A stretch of 64,000 nt of DNA from Allobosea sp. Tri-44 (GTDB lineage Bacteria; Pseudomonadota; Alphaproteobacteria; Rhizobiales; Beijerinckiaceae). Positions within the stretch are counted from its first letter, which is position 1. Each line of letters starts with the position of its first letter. The position numbers and the translations under genes were made by a program. The notes beneath the pieces are model-generated. The model worked only from the letters and a program-made list of their open reading frames with translations. It searched no databases and was not told where the DNA came from. Location of the stretch: NCBI RefSeq assembly GCF_004123845.1, contig NZ_NBDP01000053.1, positions 248,001 through 312,000 on the forward strand, written 5' to 3'. Below, one piece after another: positions 48,729 through 58,329 of this stretch.

Positions 48729-49727
48729 ATGGCGGTGTCGGTCATCCTGAAGACGCTCAACGAGGAGGCAAGGATCGGCGCCGCCATCGAAAGCGTCCTG
48801 ACGGCGCTGGGTGGGATCGGCGGCGAGGTCATCGTCGCCGATGGCGGCTCGCGCGATTGCACGCTCGCCATCGCCACGACCTATCCCGTCCGTGTCGTCC
48901 AGCTCGAGCCGGCCATCCGTCCGAGCTGCGGTATCGGCCCGCAGCTCGGCTTCCAGTACAGCCGCGAGCCGTTCATCTGCCTGATGGACGGCGACATGCT
49001 GCTCGATCCGGATTTCTTGCCTGAAGCGCTCGCCTATCTCTCGTCCAATCCCCGCGCCGCCGGCGTGACGGGCCATGTCGAGGAGATGAACGACACGAGT
49101 CTCGAATACATCAGGCGCGGACGCCGGGTCTCGCCGGAGAACCGGACGGGCGCGATCGACCGCATGAATGGCGGCGGCCTCTATCGAAGGGAAGCGATCG
49201 AGCAGGCCGGATATCTGTCGGACCGCAATCTGCACGGCTACGAGGAGTTCGATCTGAGCCTGCGCCTGCGGGCGCGGGGCTGGGCCCTGCATCGTCTCGA
49301 CCGCCGCTTCGTCCGCCATTTCGGGCATGCGATCGACGCCTACACGCTGCTCCTGCGGCGTTGGAAATCGGGCTATCTGCGCGGGATCGGCGAACTGCTG
49401 CGCGCTGCGCTCGGCAAGCCGCAATGGCGGCGCCTGGTCGAGGATCTGCCGGAGCTGAAGCTCTGGGCCGTGGTCTATGTCTGGCTGATCGTGATGATCG
49501 TGCTGCCCTTCGCCCTGCCGAGCCGGGTCCTGGGGCTTGCGATCGATGCGGCCGTGACAGCCATCATCGTCGGCGCGATGAGCCTGCGGCAGCGCAGCCT
49601 GTCGCTTGGTCTGTATGCGGTCGTCGCCTGGCTATTCCATGCCGCCGCCTTGCCGCTCGGCTTTTTCCAGGCGCGGAAGGCCCCGGAGGCCTGGATCGAG
49701 AGCCGGATCGTCAGTGACGGATTATAA
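48729..49727 (+). CDS. GT2 glycosyltransferase
   Basis: A 332-residue inverting transferase. SVILKTLNEEARI opens the GT-A domain, VADGGSRDCT binds the nucleotide, and Asp87-Gly-Asp89 in LMDGDMLLDPDF binds the metal. The C-terminal third has three hydrophobic helices (LWAVVYVWLIVMIVLPF onward), so it is membrane-attached. It should add a sugar to a lipid-linked repeat unit. Its 3' end overlaps the convergent flippase gene by 6 bases. Confidence 0.85.
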   Translation: MAVSVILKTLNEEARIGAAIESVLTALGGIGGEVIVADGGSRDCTLAIATTYPVRVVQLEPAIRPSCGIGPQLGFQYSREPFICLMDGDMLLDPDFLPEALAYLSSNPRAAGVTGHVEEMNDTSLEYIRRGRRVSPENRTGAIDRMNGGGLYRREAIEQAGYLSDRNLHGYEEFDLSLRLRARGWALHRLDRRFVRHFGHAIDAYTLLLRRWKSGYLRGIGELLRAALGKPQWRRLVEDLPELKLWAVVYVWLIVMIVLPFALPSRVLGLAIDAAVTAIIVGAMSLRQRSLSLGLYAVVAWLFHAAALPLGFFQARKAPEAWIESRIVSDGL

Positions 49728-51080
49728 GGGCAGGGGGCTCGCCCGAATTGGCCCGGCGGCATGCAGACGACTGCGCCGGACGAGGCGGATCACCACGAGC
49801 CACGCGGCCACGACGATCGCGCCGTCGATCGCATAGAGCGCGATGAAGGTGCCGATTGGCGCCGCCAACCATGTCGCCACCGCGATGAGGACGCTGCCCA
49901 GCAGATTGGCGCTGTTCAGGAGCCAGGCCCTCGCATCCTGTCGCCCCGAGGCGCCCAGCAGGTCGATCGCAGCGGCCCAGGCGCCGACGAGAATGATGCT
50001 TCCCGAGAGGCAACGCACGAAGAACGGAAGGTCGTGATAGTCGCGGCCGAACAAGGCCGGAAGCCAGGGCGCCAGCAGGAACAGGATGAGGAATGTCGCC
50101 GTGCCGAGCGCGAGCGCCGCGATCAGGGCCCGTTTGGCTGTGGGCAAGGCGAGATGCAGGCCATCACGGCTCTCTCTCGCCAGGCGCGGATAGATCAGCC
50201 GGTTGAGGGCATCTATCGTAAGGTAGCTGCTGTCCATGATCCGTCTGGCGACGCCATAGCTTCCGACCGTCTCGATCGGGGTGAACAGGCCGATCACCAG
50301 CAGGTCGACATTGGAGCGGACCGCCCGCCCCATGAATTGCGAGCTGAACAGCAGGCCAGCTTGCAGCTCCTCGCGCAGGATCTTGATCCGGGGCCGGCCG
50401 AGGGGCGAGAGCCAGGCTGCTCCAACCAAGGCGTAGAGAAGATTCCCGCCGCACTGCCAGAGCGCCCATTCCGACAGGCTCGAGATCTGGAACACCAGGC
50501 AGGCGAGAGCTGCGGTGGCCATGCGCGCGACAGCAAAGCCGACGACCGCGCGATTGGCCGCATGAACCCGGCCGAGGCTGAGGAAGACGGTCTCGACGAG
50601 GAGAATCACCCTTACGAGAACGACGTTGCCGAAGAACAGCAACGTCAGGGTCAGCGCATCGACAGAGGGGCCGGAGCTCAGGCGGACCCAGGACGACATC
50701 GCCGTAACACCGCTGACGACGAGGACGGCTCCGCTGAGGCCAATCAAAAGAAGATTGTGACCAAGCAGGCTCGCATAGCTTTCGGGCTCGCGCGCCACCC
50801 TGCGCAGCAGGCAGTCGGAGGCGCCGAGGCCACAAAACTGGACCGCCACGGCGATCACGGCCGAAACTTGGACGAAGAGGCCAAACTCGGTCGGCCCGAG
50901 CGCGCGCGCCAGAATGGCGAAGGTCACGAGCTGTGACAGGCTGGCCGTTGCCAGGGAGCCGCTCGACAGCAGGTAGTTGATGAGCATTGAACGGGCGAAC
51001 CAGGTTCGGGAACCGGCGCCCTCTTCGCTTATTGCCAAGGAATTCCCCCATTTGCGGTGGCCACCAGCGCGGCTCGACAT
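49722..51080 (-). CDS. Wzx-type polysaccharide flippase
   Basis: A 452-residue membrane protein with 12-14 predicted helices. The first helix reads GSLATASLSQLVTFAILARA, then LGPTEFGLFVQV, the typical MATE/PST-family opening. It should move undecaprenyl-linked repeat units across the inner membrane. The Met at 50987 is an alternative start. It is read opposite to the main cluster, with 340 bases of shared upstream region to the co-polymerase gene. Confidence 0.83.
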   Translation of the reverse strand: MSSRAGGHRKWGNSLAISEEGAGSRTWFARSMLINYLLSSGSLATASLSQLVTFAILARALGPTEFGLFVQVSAVIAVAVQFCGLGASDCLLRRVAREPESYASLLGHNLLLIGLSGAVLVVSGVTAMSSWVRLSSGPSVDALTLTLLFFGNVVLVRVILLVETVFLSLGRVHAANRAVVGFAVARMATAALACLVFQISSLSEWALWQCGGNLLYALVGAAWLSPLGRPRIKILREELQAGLLFSSQFMGRAVRSNVDLLVIGLFTPIETVGSYGVARRIMDSSYLTIDALNRLIYPRLARESRDGLHLALPTAKRALIAALALGTATFLILFLLAPWLPALFGRDYHDLPFFVRCLSGSIILVGAWAAAIDLLGASGRQDARAWLLNSANLLGSVLIAVATWLAAPIGTFIALYAIDGAIVVAAWLVVIRLVRRSRLHAAGPIRASPLPL

Positions 51081-51420
51081 CGGCGCGGCGGCCCCCGGTA
51101 AGGTTAACGTTTAATTGAGATGACTACCTAAGGTTGTGTTTTCTTAATGATAGGAGATTATCACAACCTATAGATGTAATCCTGGAAAAATTCGCGGATA
51201 CGGAGAGAGACATGGTCACGATTGCGGCCGTCAGGCTTGCTCCGATCCACGGTGCCCCAGGTGACGCAAGTTCACCGGAGCAGAGGCGCGTCCCCTGCCG
51301 CTCCGGTCACCCCACGCGACGGCGGCATGTCTTCCCTGATCTCAGGATTTGGCCCGCGCGGCCCGCACAGAGCTCCGCAATGTCCAAGACAAGCGCGCAC
51401 TCTCACTGACGCGGGTCGAC
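51081..51420. other. Divergent promoter region of the exopolysaccharide cluster
   Basis: 340 bases between the flippase and co-polymerase genes. The first half is unusually AT-rich and contains an 8-base inverted repeat (51131-51138 / 51162-51169). No supported gene lies within it. Confidence 0.6.
51131..51169. promoter_or_regulatory. Spaced inverted repeat upstream of the exopolysaccharide operon
   Basis: AGGTTGTG at 51131-51138 and its exact complement CACAACCT at 51162-51169 have centres 31 bases apart, about three helical turns. They lie in an AT-rich stretch that resembles a promoter. A regulator binding both halves on one face of the helix is possible. Confidence 0.45.
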
Positions 51421-52857
51421 ATGTACCTCACGACCGACAGCAGCAAGATGCGCCCTGGGGACGAGGCTCCTTATCGACGAAGCGTCGAATTGGCGGCGCC
51501 ACCCATCCGCGCGATCAGCGCCACTCAGGTTCTGGGCTGGCTGCTGCGCGGCTGGCTCTGGATGGTGGTTGCTGCCCTCGTCGGCGCCATCGCGGCTGTC
51601 GGCGTCACATTTCTGCTGACGCCGCGCTTTACGGCGACGACGGAGCTGACGATCGCGCCATCCAACCTGCTGATAGCTCCGAACGATCTCTACGCAACGA
51701 ATATGCAGAGCGACAGCCAGATCCTGGATGTCGAGAGCAAGATGAGGATGATCGCCTCGGGGAACGTCCTGCGCCGGGTCGTCGACGAGCTCGCCCTCAG
51801 GAATGATCCGGAATTCGCCGGCAAGCCGCCGCTGTTCGATTTCCTGGTAGCTTCCGATCAACGACAACCCGCTGATGGGTCCGATCTCGCCGCCGTTCTG
51901 GCGAGACGCATCACCGTTGCCCGGCAGGAGCGGTCCTATGTCGTATCCCTGTCGGTCTGGGCGAGCGAGGCGACCATGTCGGCGCGGCTCGCGAATGCCG
52001 TTGCCGAGACCTTTCGCGAGGAGGTCGTGCGGGCCGATGCGGAGCGGGTCGGGCGTGCGGCGCAAGGGCTGACCGCCCGGCTCGGCGAGATCAAGGCCGC
52101 AGCGACCGAGGCGGAAGACCGGGTCGAAGCTTTCCGCCGCGCCAATGGTCTCCAGCAGGGTGCCTCGAAGCAGCCGCTCAGCGGGGAAGCCCTGGAACAG
52201 ATGAGCGCAAAGCTGACCGACGCCAAGGCACGGCTGGCCGAAGCGGAGGCGCGCTATAACGAAGTCACGCGGGCGGTCGCCGAGCACGGCGCGCAAGGCG
52301 GCGGCGTCCAGTCGCAGATCCTCGCCGGATTGCTCGCCGACGAGGCTGCCCTGCGCCGGCAGGTTGCGGCGCTCGGTAAGACCCTGGGGCCGCGCCACCC
52401 CTCGCTGATGAATATATTGGCCGAAGCCGATGCGCTGGCCAAGGCGATCAGATCGGAGACCGAGCGGCTTCGGCGCGCGGCTCGCATCGAGGTCGACCAA
52501 GCCAGAAAGGCGCTCGACGCACTGACCGGCGAGACACGCACGCTGCGCGGGAGCGTCTCAGCCGACGACCAGGCCCAGGTGAAGCTGCGGGAACTCGAGC
52601 GCGAGGCAAGCGCCAAGACCGCGCTCTACCAGACCTTTCTGACCCGGGCGGGCGAGGCCGCCCAACGGCAACAGATCGACGCGACGGATGTCCGGGTGAT
52701 CACGGCTGCGGCTGCCCCATCGCGCTCGACCTGGCCGCCTCGCCCGATCATCGCGGCTGCGGCAGGCATGGCGCTGGGCGTGCTTCTCTCAGCGGGCGCG
52801 CTCCTGGCCCTCGGTTATCTCGGCGAGCTGCGGTCCGGCAGGAGCGCAGCGCCATGA
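51421..52857 (+). CDS. Wzz/GumC-like polysaccharide co-polymerase
   Basis: A 478-residue protein. A first membrane helix (WLWMVVAALVGAIAAVGVTF) precedes TPRFTATTELTI, the start of the Wzz domain. A long periplasmic coiled-coil follows (about 220-400). Helix 2 is near the C-terminus (PPRPIIAAAAGMALGVLL) after a Pro-rich stretch. There is no tyrosine kinase domain, unlike ExoP/Wzc. It controls chain length with the polymerase encoded next (4-base overlap). ATG 51421 is chosen; an ATG at 51448 is possible. Confidence 0.85.
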   Translation: MYLTTDSSKMRPGDEAPYRRSVELAAPPIRAISATQVLGWLLRGWLWMVVAALVGAIAAVGVTFLLTPRFTATTELTIAPSNLLIAPNDLYATNMQSDSQILDVESKMRMIASGNVLRRVVDELALRNDPEFAGKPPLFDFLVASDQRQPADGSDLAAVLARRITVARQERSYVVSLSVWASEATMSARLANAVAETFREEVVRADAERVGRAAQGLTARLGEIKAAATEAEDRVEAFRRANGLQQGASKQPLSGEALEQMSAKLTDAKARLAEAEARYNEVTRAVAEHGAQGGGVQSQILAGLLADEAALRRQVAALGKTLGPRHPSLMNILAEADALAKAIRSETERLRRAARIEVDQARKALDALTGETRTLRGSVSADDQAQVKLRELEREASAKTALYQTFLTRAGEAAQRQQIDATDVRVITAAAAPSRSTWPPRPIIAAAAGMALGVLLSAGALLALGYLGELRSGRSAAP

Positions 52858-54179
52858 GCCAGACGAACGAGATGCGCGCGCGCTCGACTGTCGGCACCCT
52901 TGGGGCACTGCTGTTCACGGCGACGCTGCTGTTCTACCTGGTCACGCTAACGCCGTTCATCGACCTGTCGGCGGCCGGCACGAACGACGCCGCGACGGCT
53001 AAGTCGAACACGCTCAATCAGATCATCTATCTTAGCTTGACGGCGGCCCTGTGGCTGACGGTCTTCTGTTCGCCGGCGCGCCACCTGGTCGCGCGTCCGC
53101 GCGGTATCCTGATCGCGCTGCTCCTCTGGTTCGCGATCGTCTCGGCCGCCTCGTCGCAACCTGACCTGGCGCTCAAGCGCGTTTTCCTGGCTACGCTCAC
53201 CATCGTGAATGGCAGCATCTTGCTGCTGCTGCCGCGCTCCGAGCGCCAATTCGCCGGCATGGTCGCGCTCTGCTGCCTCGGCGCGCTGGGGCTCGCCTAT
53301 CTCGGCATCGCCCTGATGCCGCAGCTCGCGGTTCATCAGGCCAGCGAGGTCCGCGAGCCGATGAATGCCGGGCTCTGGCGCGGCCATTTCGCGCACAAGA
53401 ACGTCGCAGCCGCGGCGATGGTGGTCATAAGCTTCGCCGGACTCTATCTGTTCAGCACCGGCCGCCGGCTCGTCGGCGGGTTGATGACACTGCTGGCGGT
53501 CGTCTTCCTGAGCCATACCGGCGGAAAATCCGCCGGTATGGCGTTGCCCGGCATTCTTGCAATCGCCTGGGTTTTCGAGCGTTGGCGCTCCGCGCGGATC
53601 CCGATGGTTGTTCTGGGGATCGCCGCCGTCAACATCCTGACGATTGGCTGCTCGATATCACCAGCCATGCGCGATCTGGTCGCGCAGCTCGGCATCGATC
53701 CGACCTTCACCAACCGCATCGACATCTGGAAGATCGGCGCTGCCGCCGCCATGGACAACCCGCTGACCGGCCACGGCTTCCAGCTGTTCTGGCAGACCGA
53801 CGACATGGTCCACAAGGGCGGCGCGGCGGCAAGCTGGGCCTTCGCCGCCTTCAACGGCCACAACGCCTATCTCGACGTGGCGATCACCGCGGGCATTCCT
53901 GGCCTCGTCCTGACGCTGGTCCTGCTGGTCTGGCTGCCACTGCGCGACATCGCCCGGGCCGAGGCCACGGCGAATGATCCCGCATTGACGCGCCTCTTCG
54001 TGCGGATCTGGCTCTACGGGATCCTGGTCGCTTGCGTCGAGAGCCTGTTCTTCCAGTCGGGCAGCCTCATTTGGTTCATGCTGGTCGTCTCGATCTTCGG
54101 CCTTCATCTCCAGGCAAACGCGCACGAAATCAGAGAGCCGGCAAATCATCGGCGCGGCATGGAGCCGGCCCATGTCTAA
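52854..54179 (+). CDS. O-antigen ligase/polymerase family protein (ExoQ/Wzy-like)
   Basis: A 441-residue protein with about 10-12 helices. RGHFAHKNVAAAAMV and the large periplasmic loop with GHGFQLFWQ and NGHNAYLDVAITAGIPG match ExoQ-type polymerases. His and Asn residues here resemble the known catalytic loop. It should polymerise repeat units in the periplasm. It overlaps the co-polymerase and deacetylase genes by 4 and 8 bases. Confidence 0.85.
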   Translation: MSQTNEMRARSTVGTLGALLFTATLLFYLVTLTPFIDLSAAGTNDAATAKSNTLNQIIYLSLTAALWLTVFCSPARHLVARPRGILIALLLWFAIVSAASSQPDLALKRVFLATLTIVNGSILLLLPRSERQFAGMVALCCLGALGLAYLGIALMPQLAVHQASEVREPMNAGLWRGHFAHKNVAAAAMVVISFAGLYLFSTGRRLVGGLMTLLAVVFLSHTGGKSAGMALPGILAIAWVFERWRSARIPMVVLGIAAVNILTIGCSISPAMRDLVAQLGIDPTFTNRIDIWKIGAAAAMDNPLTGHGFQLFWQTDDMVHKGGAAASWAFAAFNGHNAYLDVAITAGIPGLVLTLVLLVWLPLRDIARAEATANDPALTRLFVRIWLYGILVACVESLFFQSGSLIWFMLVVSIFGLHLQANAHEIREPANHRRGMEPAHV

Positions 54180-54987
54180 CGCGGTCACGATTCCCGCCCT
54201 GTCCGAACGCACTGCCCGCCTGCCGGCGCTGATCGATCAGTACGCCAGCCGACTCGAGAACCGGCTGATCCGGGCCGCGCCATGGCAGGTCATGCAGGTG
54301 CCGACACGCGAGCCGATCGTCTCATTCACCTTCGACGACGTGCCCGCTTCCGCTCTCGACCTGGGCGCGGCGATCCTCGAAGCGGACGGCGTGCGTGGCA
54401 CATTCTACATTTCCGGTAGCCTGGAAGGGCGCATCGAGCCGGATCGCACCCTGATCGATCTGGCGGGCTGCAGGGAGCTCGCGGCGCGCGGCCACGAGAT
54501 CGGGTGCCATAGCTATGCGCACCGGGATCTGCGGCATGTCGACGGTGATGCCCTGGTCGAGGATCTAGCGCGAAATGCGCGCTATCTCGACGGGATCGAC
54601 CCACGGCCGGGCCGACGCAACTTCGCCTATCCCTACAACAATGGCTCCTTCGGCAAACGGAGCCTCCTCGCCGACGCCTTCCGGACCTGCCGTGCGGCAG
54701 GCGAAGGGATCAATCGCGGGCCGACGGACCCGACTTTCCTTCGGGCGGTCGAAATCCGGCAGCCGCAGCAGCATGTCCTGGGACTGGCTCGCTGGATCGA
54801 GGCGCTCGTGGCCAACCCCGGCTGGCTGATCTTCTTCACGCACGACATCTCGCCGAGGCCGACGCCCTATGGCTGTACACCGGCCAGCTTCCGGCTACTC
54901 GTCGGCTACGCGCTCGCACGCGGTTGCCAGGTGCTGACCGTCGACGCGGCGCTTGAGCGCATGGGGCTGCGGGAGCAGGCGAGATGA
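54172..54987 (+). CDS. Polysaccharide deacetylase (NodB-like)
   Basis: A 271-residue CE4 enzyme. Motif 1 is TFDDVP (Asp55/Asp56), motif 2 is HSYAHRD (His113/His117 as metal ligands), motif 3 is FAYPYNNG and motif 5 is FFTHDISPRP. No signal peptide is visible, so it may act in the cytoplasm on a lipid-linked or nucleotide precursor, or be exported by another route. It would remove an acetyl group from an amino sugar. It overlaps its neighbours by 8 and 4 bases. Confidence 0.85.
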   Translation: MSNAVTIPALSERTARLPALIDQYASRLENRLIRAAPWQVMQVPTREPIVSFTFDDVPASALDLGAAILEADGVRGTFYISGSLEGRIEPDRTLIDLAGCRELAARGHEIGCHSYAHRDLRHVDGDALVEDLARNARYLDGIDPRPGRRNFAYPYNNGSFGKRSLLADAFRTCRAAGEGINRGPTDPTFLRAVEIRQPQQHVLGLARWIEALVANPGWLIFFTHDISPRPTPYGCTPASFRLLVGYALARGCQVLTVDAALERMGLREQAR

Positions 54988-56210
54988 CGTGCGCCCGGCG
55001 GCTCCTGGCCATCAACAACTACTTCTATCGACGCGGCGGCGCCGAGAGCGTCTTCCTCGACCATATCGACTTGTTCGCCGCGGCCGGCTGGGAGGTCGTG
55101 CCCTTCGCGATGCAGCACCCCGCCAACCTGCCGAGCGCCTGGTCCGACTATTTCGTTTCCGAGATCGAGTATGGCGGGGTCGGCGGCCCGATCACGAAGG
55201 CAAGGCAGGCTGCGAAGATCATCTTCTCGCTGGAGGCCCGCCGGAAGATCCGTGCCCTGATCGGCCGGGCGCCGCCGACGATCGCGCACGCCCACAACGT
55301 CTATCACCACATCTCGCCGTCGATCTTCGGCGCGCTCAAGGCCGAGGGCGTGCCGCTGGTCATGACGGCCCACGATCTGAAGATCGGCTGCCCGGCCTAC
55401 AAAATGCTGAGCCAAGGCCGTGTCTGCGAACGCTGCCATGGCGGGCGGATCCACAACGTCCTGCTCCATCGCTGCGTCAAGGATTCGGCGCTGGTGAGCG
55501 GGCTCGTGCTGATGGAGACGCTGGTCCACCGCAGCCTCGGCCTCTACCGCAACACCATCGACCGCCTGATCGCGCCGAGCCGCTTCTACCGCGACAAGCT
55601 GGTGGAATGGGGATGGGACGCAAGCCGCATCACCTACATCCCGAACTGCATCGATACGAGCCAGTATTCGCCTGCGTTTCATGAGGACGACTATTTCGTC
55701 TATGCGGGGCGGCTCGCGCCGGAGAAGGGGCTGGTCACGCTCGTGCGTGCCGCCGCGCTGTCGCGCCAGCGACTGGTCCTGGCCGGCACCGGGCCCGAAG
55801 AGCCCGCCCTGCGCCATCTCGCATGGAATCTCGGTGCCGATGTCGTCTTCGCCGGTCATCTCGACAAGCCGGAGCTGAAGCGGCTGATCGGCGAGGCGCT
55901 GGCGCTGGTTCTCCCCTCCGAATGGTACGAGAACGCGCCGATCAGCGTCCTCGAAGCTTACGCGCTCGGGCGCCCGGTCATCGGCACGCGGATCGGCGGC
56001 ATTCCGGAGCTGGTCGCCGATGGTGAGACCGGCCTCCTGGTGGAGCCGGGCAGCCCCGCGATGCTGGCCGATGCGCTCGCTGCGCTTGCGAGCCTATCGC
56101 CCACCGCACGCGCTGGTCTGGGCGCGGCCGGTCGCGATTGGGTTAGCCGGGAGTTCTCGCCCGACGGATACCGCGACCGCACCATGGACCTGTATGAGGC
56201 GCTCGGCTGA
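54984..56210 (+). CDS. GT4 glycosyltransferase
   Basis: A 408-residue GT-B retaining transferase. The N-terminal domain reads NNYFYRRGGAESVFLDHID. Donor binding is in the C-terminal domain: YAGRLAPEKGL, the later LPSEWYENAPISVLEAYALG with the EX7E-type Glu pair, and GRPVIGTRIGGIPE. Four Cys residues (CPAYK through CERCHGG and CVKDS) near 130-160 may bind zinc. It overlaps its neighbours by 4 and 1 bases. Confidence 0.88.
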   Translation: MTCARRLLAINNYFYRRGGAESVFLDHIDLFAAAGWEVVPFAMQHPANLPSAWSDYFVSEIEYGGVGGPITKARQAAKIIFSLEARRKIRALIGRAPPTIAHAHNVYHHISPSIFGALKAEGVPLVMTAHDLKIGCPAYKMLSQGRVCERCHGGRIHNVLLHRCVKDSALVSGLVLMETLVHRSLGLYRNTIDRLIAPSRFYRDKLVEWGWDASRITYIPNCIDTSQYSPAFHEDDYFVYAGRLAPEKGLVTLVRAAALSRQRLVLAGTGPEEPALRHLAWNLGADVVFAGHLDKPELKRLIGEALALVLPSEWYENAPISVLEAYALGRPVIGTRIGGIPELVADGETGLLVEPGSPAMLADALAALASLSPTARAGLGAAGRDWVSREFSPDGYRDRTMDLYEALG

Positions 56211-57424
56211 TGTACACCTTGATCCCGCCGATCGATGCAAACCCGCCCGAACGGAAGGTGATCTTTGTCGGCTTGCGCGGCGTCCCCGAGATTCAGGGAG
56301 GGGTCGAAACCCACGTTGCCGCGATCTCGGCGCGCCTGGCGGAACGGGGTTGGCAGGTCGAAGTGCTCGGCCGTGCGCCGTATCTTCCGTCGCAACGGCC
56401 CTATACTTGGAAAGGCGTCACAGTCACGCCGGTCTGGGCACCGCGCTCGCGGAGCTTCGAGGCGCTGGCGCATACGGCCCTGGGCCTCATCGTCGCGGCC
56501 GGGCGCAATCCGGACCTCGTGCATATCCATGCGATCGGGCCGGCGCTGCTGACCCCCTTCGCGCGCCTGCTCGGCCTCCACGTCGTGGTGACGCATCACG
56601 GCTTCGACTATGAGCGCCAGAAATGGGGGCGCCTCGCCAAATCCATCCTGCGGACCGGCGAAGCGATGGGAATGCTGTTCTCCCATGCGAATATCGGCGT
56701 CTCGAAGGTGATCGTCGACAGCGTCCGCCGCAAATTCAGCGTCGGCGCGATCTTCATTCCGAACGGGGTCGAAAACCCGTTTCCGAAGCTGGACACCTCC
56801 TATCTCGACCGCATCCAGGTCACGCCAGGTCGCTATATTCTGAGCGTCGGCAGGATCGTCGAAGAGAAGCGGCATCTCGATCTGATCACGGCCTTCGCGC
56901 GCCTGAACGATCCCGGCCTCAAGCTCGTCATCGCCGGCACCGCCGATCACGCTGGTCCCTATCAGCGCGAGGTCGAGGCGGCGGCCGCGGCGACCCCCGG
57001 CGTTGTGATGGCAGGCTTCCAGCGCGGCAAGGCCCTGTCCCAACTCTATCGGCACACAGGTTTGTTCGTTCTGCCCTCGAGCCATGAAGGCATGCCGATG
57101 GTGCTGCTCGAGGCCCTCAGCTACGGGGCTCCCTGCCTCGCGAGCGACATCGACGCGAATCTCGCGCTCGATCTCGGGAGGGACAGCTATTTCCCCTTGG
57201 GCGAGGTCGATGCGCTCGCAGACGCGATGCGGCTGAGGCTCGCCGCGCCCAGCACGGCCGAAGGCGCGGAGCGCGCCGCCCGAGTCCTCGATTCCTTCGG
57301 CTGGGGCGCAATCGTCGAGCGCACCATGGATGTCTACGAGAGCGCGCTTCTCGGCTGGCGGCCGGGCAACATGCGGCATGGCGGTGCCGGCCTGCGGGCA
57401 CGCGTCGAATTCGGGGGGCGGTGA
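56210..57424 (+). CDS. GT4 glycosyltransferase
   Basis: A 404-residue GT-B retaining transferase. GLRGVPEIQGGVETHVAAI is the N-terminal glycine-rich loop, HHGFDYERQKWG is the acceptor side, YILSVGRIVEEKRHLDLI starts the donor domain, and LPSSHEGMPMVLLEALSYG has the catalytic Glu pair. The start overlaps the previous stop by one base (TGATG). It adds one sugar of the repeat unit; donor unknown. Confidence 0.88.
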   Translation: MYTLIPPIDANPPERKVIFVGLRGVPEIQGGVETHVAAISARLAERGWQVEVLGRAPYLPSQRPYTWKGVTVTPVWAPRSRSFEALAHTALGLIVAAGRNPDLVHIHAIGPALLTPFARLLGLHVVVTHHGFDYERQKWGRLAKSILRTGEAMGMLFSHANIGVSKVIVDSVRRKFSVGAIFIPNGVENPFPKLDTSYLDRIQVTPGRYILSVGRIVEEKRHLDLITAFARLNDPGLKLVIAGTADHAGPYQREVEAAAAATPGVVMAGFQRGKALSQLYRHTGLFVLPSSHEGMPMVLLEALSYGAPCLASDIDANLALDLGRDSYFPLGEVDALADAMRLRLAAPSTAEGAERAARVLDSFGWGAIVERTMDVYESALLGWRPGNMRHGGAGLRARVEFGGR

Positions 57425-58329
57425 TGACGCCTGTCCTGCGGAATCTCGAAATGACGATCCTCGGCCTCGGTTTCCTCGGCCTGGCCTGGGGCAAGAGCAG
57501 GCTGCACGGCTACTCCACGCCGAACCGCGTCACGAAATCGGATGTCGAGGGGAAGATCGCCTATCTCCTCGACATCTTCGCTGCGCTCCGCCGCTTCCTG
57601 CCGCCTTATGTCGGTCTGCGCGGTCGCGACGTGCTGGAGCTGAGCCCCGGCGCGTCGCGCGGCAACGGCGTGCTCTTCCTTGCGCTCGGGGCGCGTTCCT
57701 ATCACGCCATCGATGTCTTCGACCTCGCCGGCGACGAGGACCCGGCCTTCTATGAGCAACTGCTCGACCGCTTCCCAGAGGGTGGCGAGGCCGACCGGAA
57801 GCGCGCCCGGGCCATTGCCTGCAGCTTAGGCGCGCGTGAGTTCGGCTATGCCGTCGGGCGGGATTTCGACATCCCGCGCCTGGCCGAGGGGCGGAGCTTC
57901 GACCTGATCGTCAGCTGCGCCGCATTCGAGCACTATGACGGCCCTGCGGAGGCGATTGCGGGCCTGACGCAGGTCGCCCGGCCGGGTTGCGAGAGCGTCC
58001 ACATCATCGATCTGCAGACGCATTCGCGCTGGATCCGCGAGCGTGACCCGAACAACATCTATCGCTACCCGGAGGCGGTCTACCGGCTCTTCCGTTTTCC
58101 GGGGCAGCCGAACCGGCAGCGTCCCGCCGACTATGTCCGCAGCTTCGCGGCCGAGGGCTGGAGCGGTGTCCGCTTCGTGCCGTCGCGCACGATCGACCCG
58201 GCACTTCGCGACGCCTCGCTGCGGGGTCTTGCTGCGCGCTTCGCGGATCGGGAAGACATGAGCATCCTCGATGGTGCCTTGACGGCACGCTATCCCGGCC
58301 TGGGTGGCGATTGGGGGATGGCATCATGA
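57424..58329 (+). CDS. SAM-dependent methyltransferase-like protein
   Basis: A 301-residue protein. RDVLELSPGASRGNG replaces the standard motif I, and AFEHYDGPAEAIAGL matches the motif IV-V region. The Gly-rich loop is unusual (ELSPGASRG), but the overall pattern fits polysaccharide-locus methyltransferases. GTG 57421 is an alternative start. It overlaps the hydrolase gene by 4 bases. Confidence 0.7.
   Translation: MTPVLRNLEMTILGLGFLGLAWGKSRLHGYSTPNRVTKSDVEGKIAYLLDIFAALRRFLPPYVGLRGRDVLELSPGASRGNGVLFLALGARSYHAIDVFDLAGDEDPAFYEQLLDRFPEGGEADRKRARAIACSLGAREFGYAVGRDFDIPRLAEGRSFDLIVSCAAFEHYDGPAEAIAGLTQVARPGCESVHIIDLQTHSRWIRERDPNNIYRYPEAVYRLFRFPGQPNRQRPADYVRSFAAEGWSGVRFVPSRTIDPALRDASLRGLAARFADREDMSILDGALTARYPGLGGDWGMAS

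Noticed and set aside
51134..51409. Short plus-strand frame of 91 codons before the co-polymerase gene
   Set aside because: Composition is not gene-like, it starts inside the AT-rich regulatory stretch and has no ribosome binding site.
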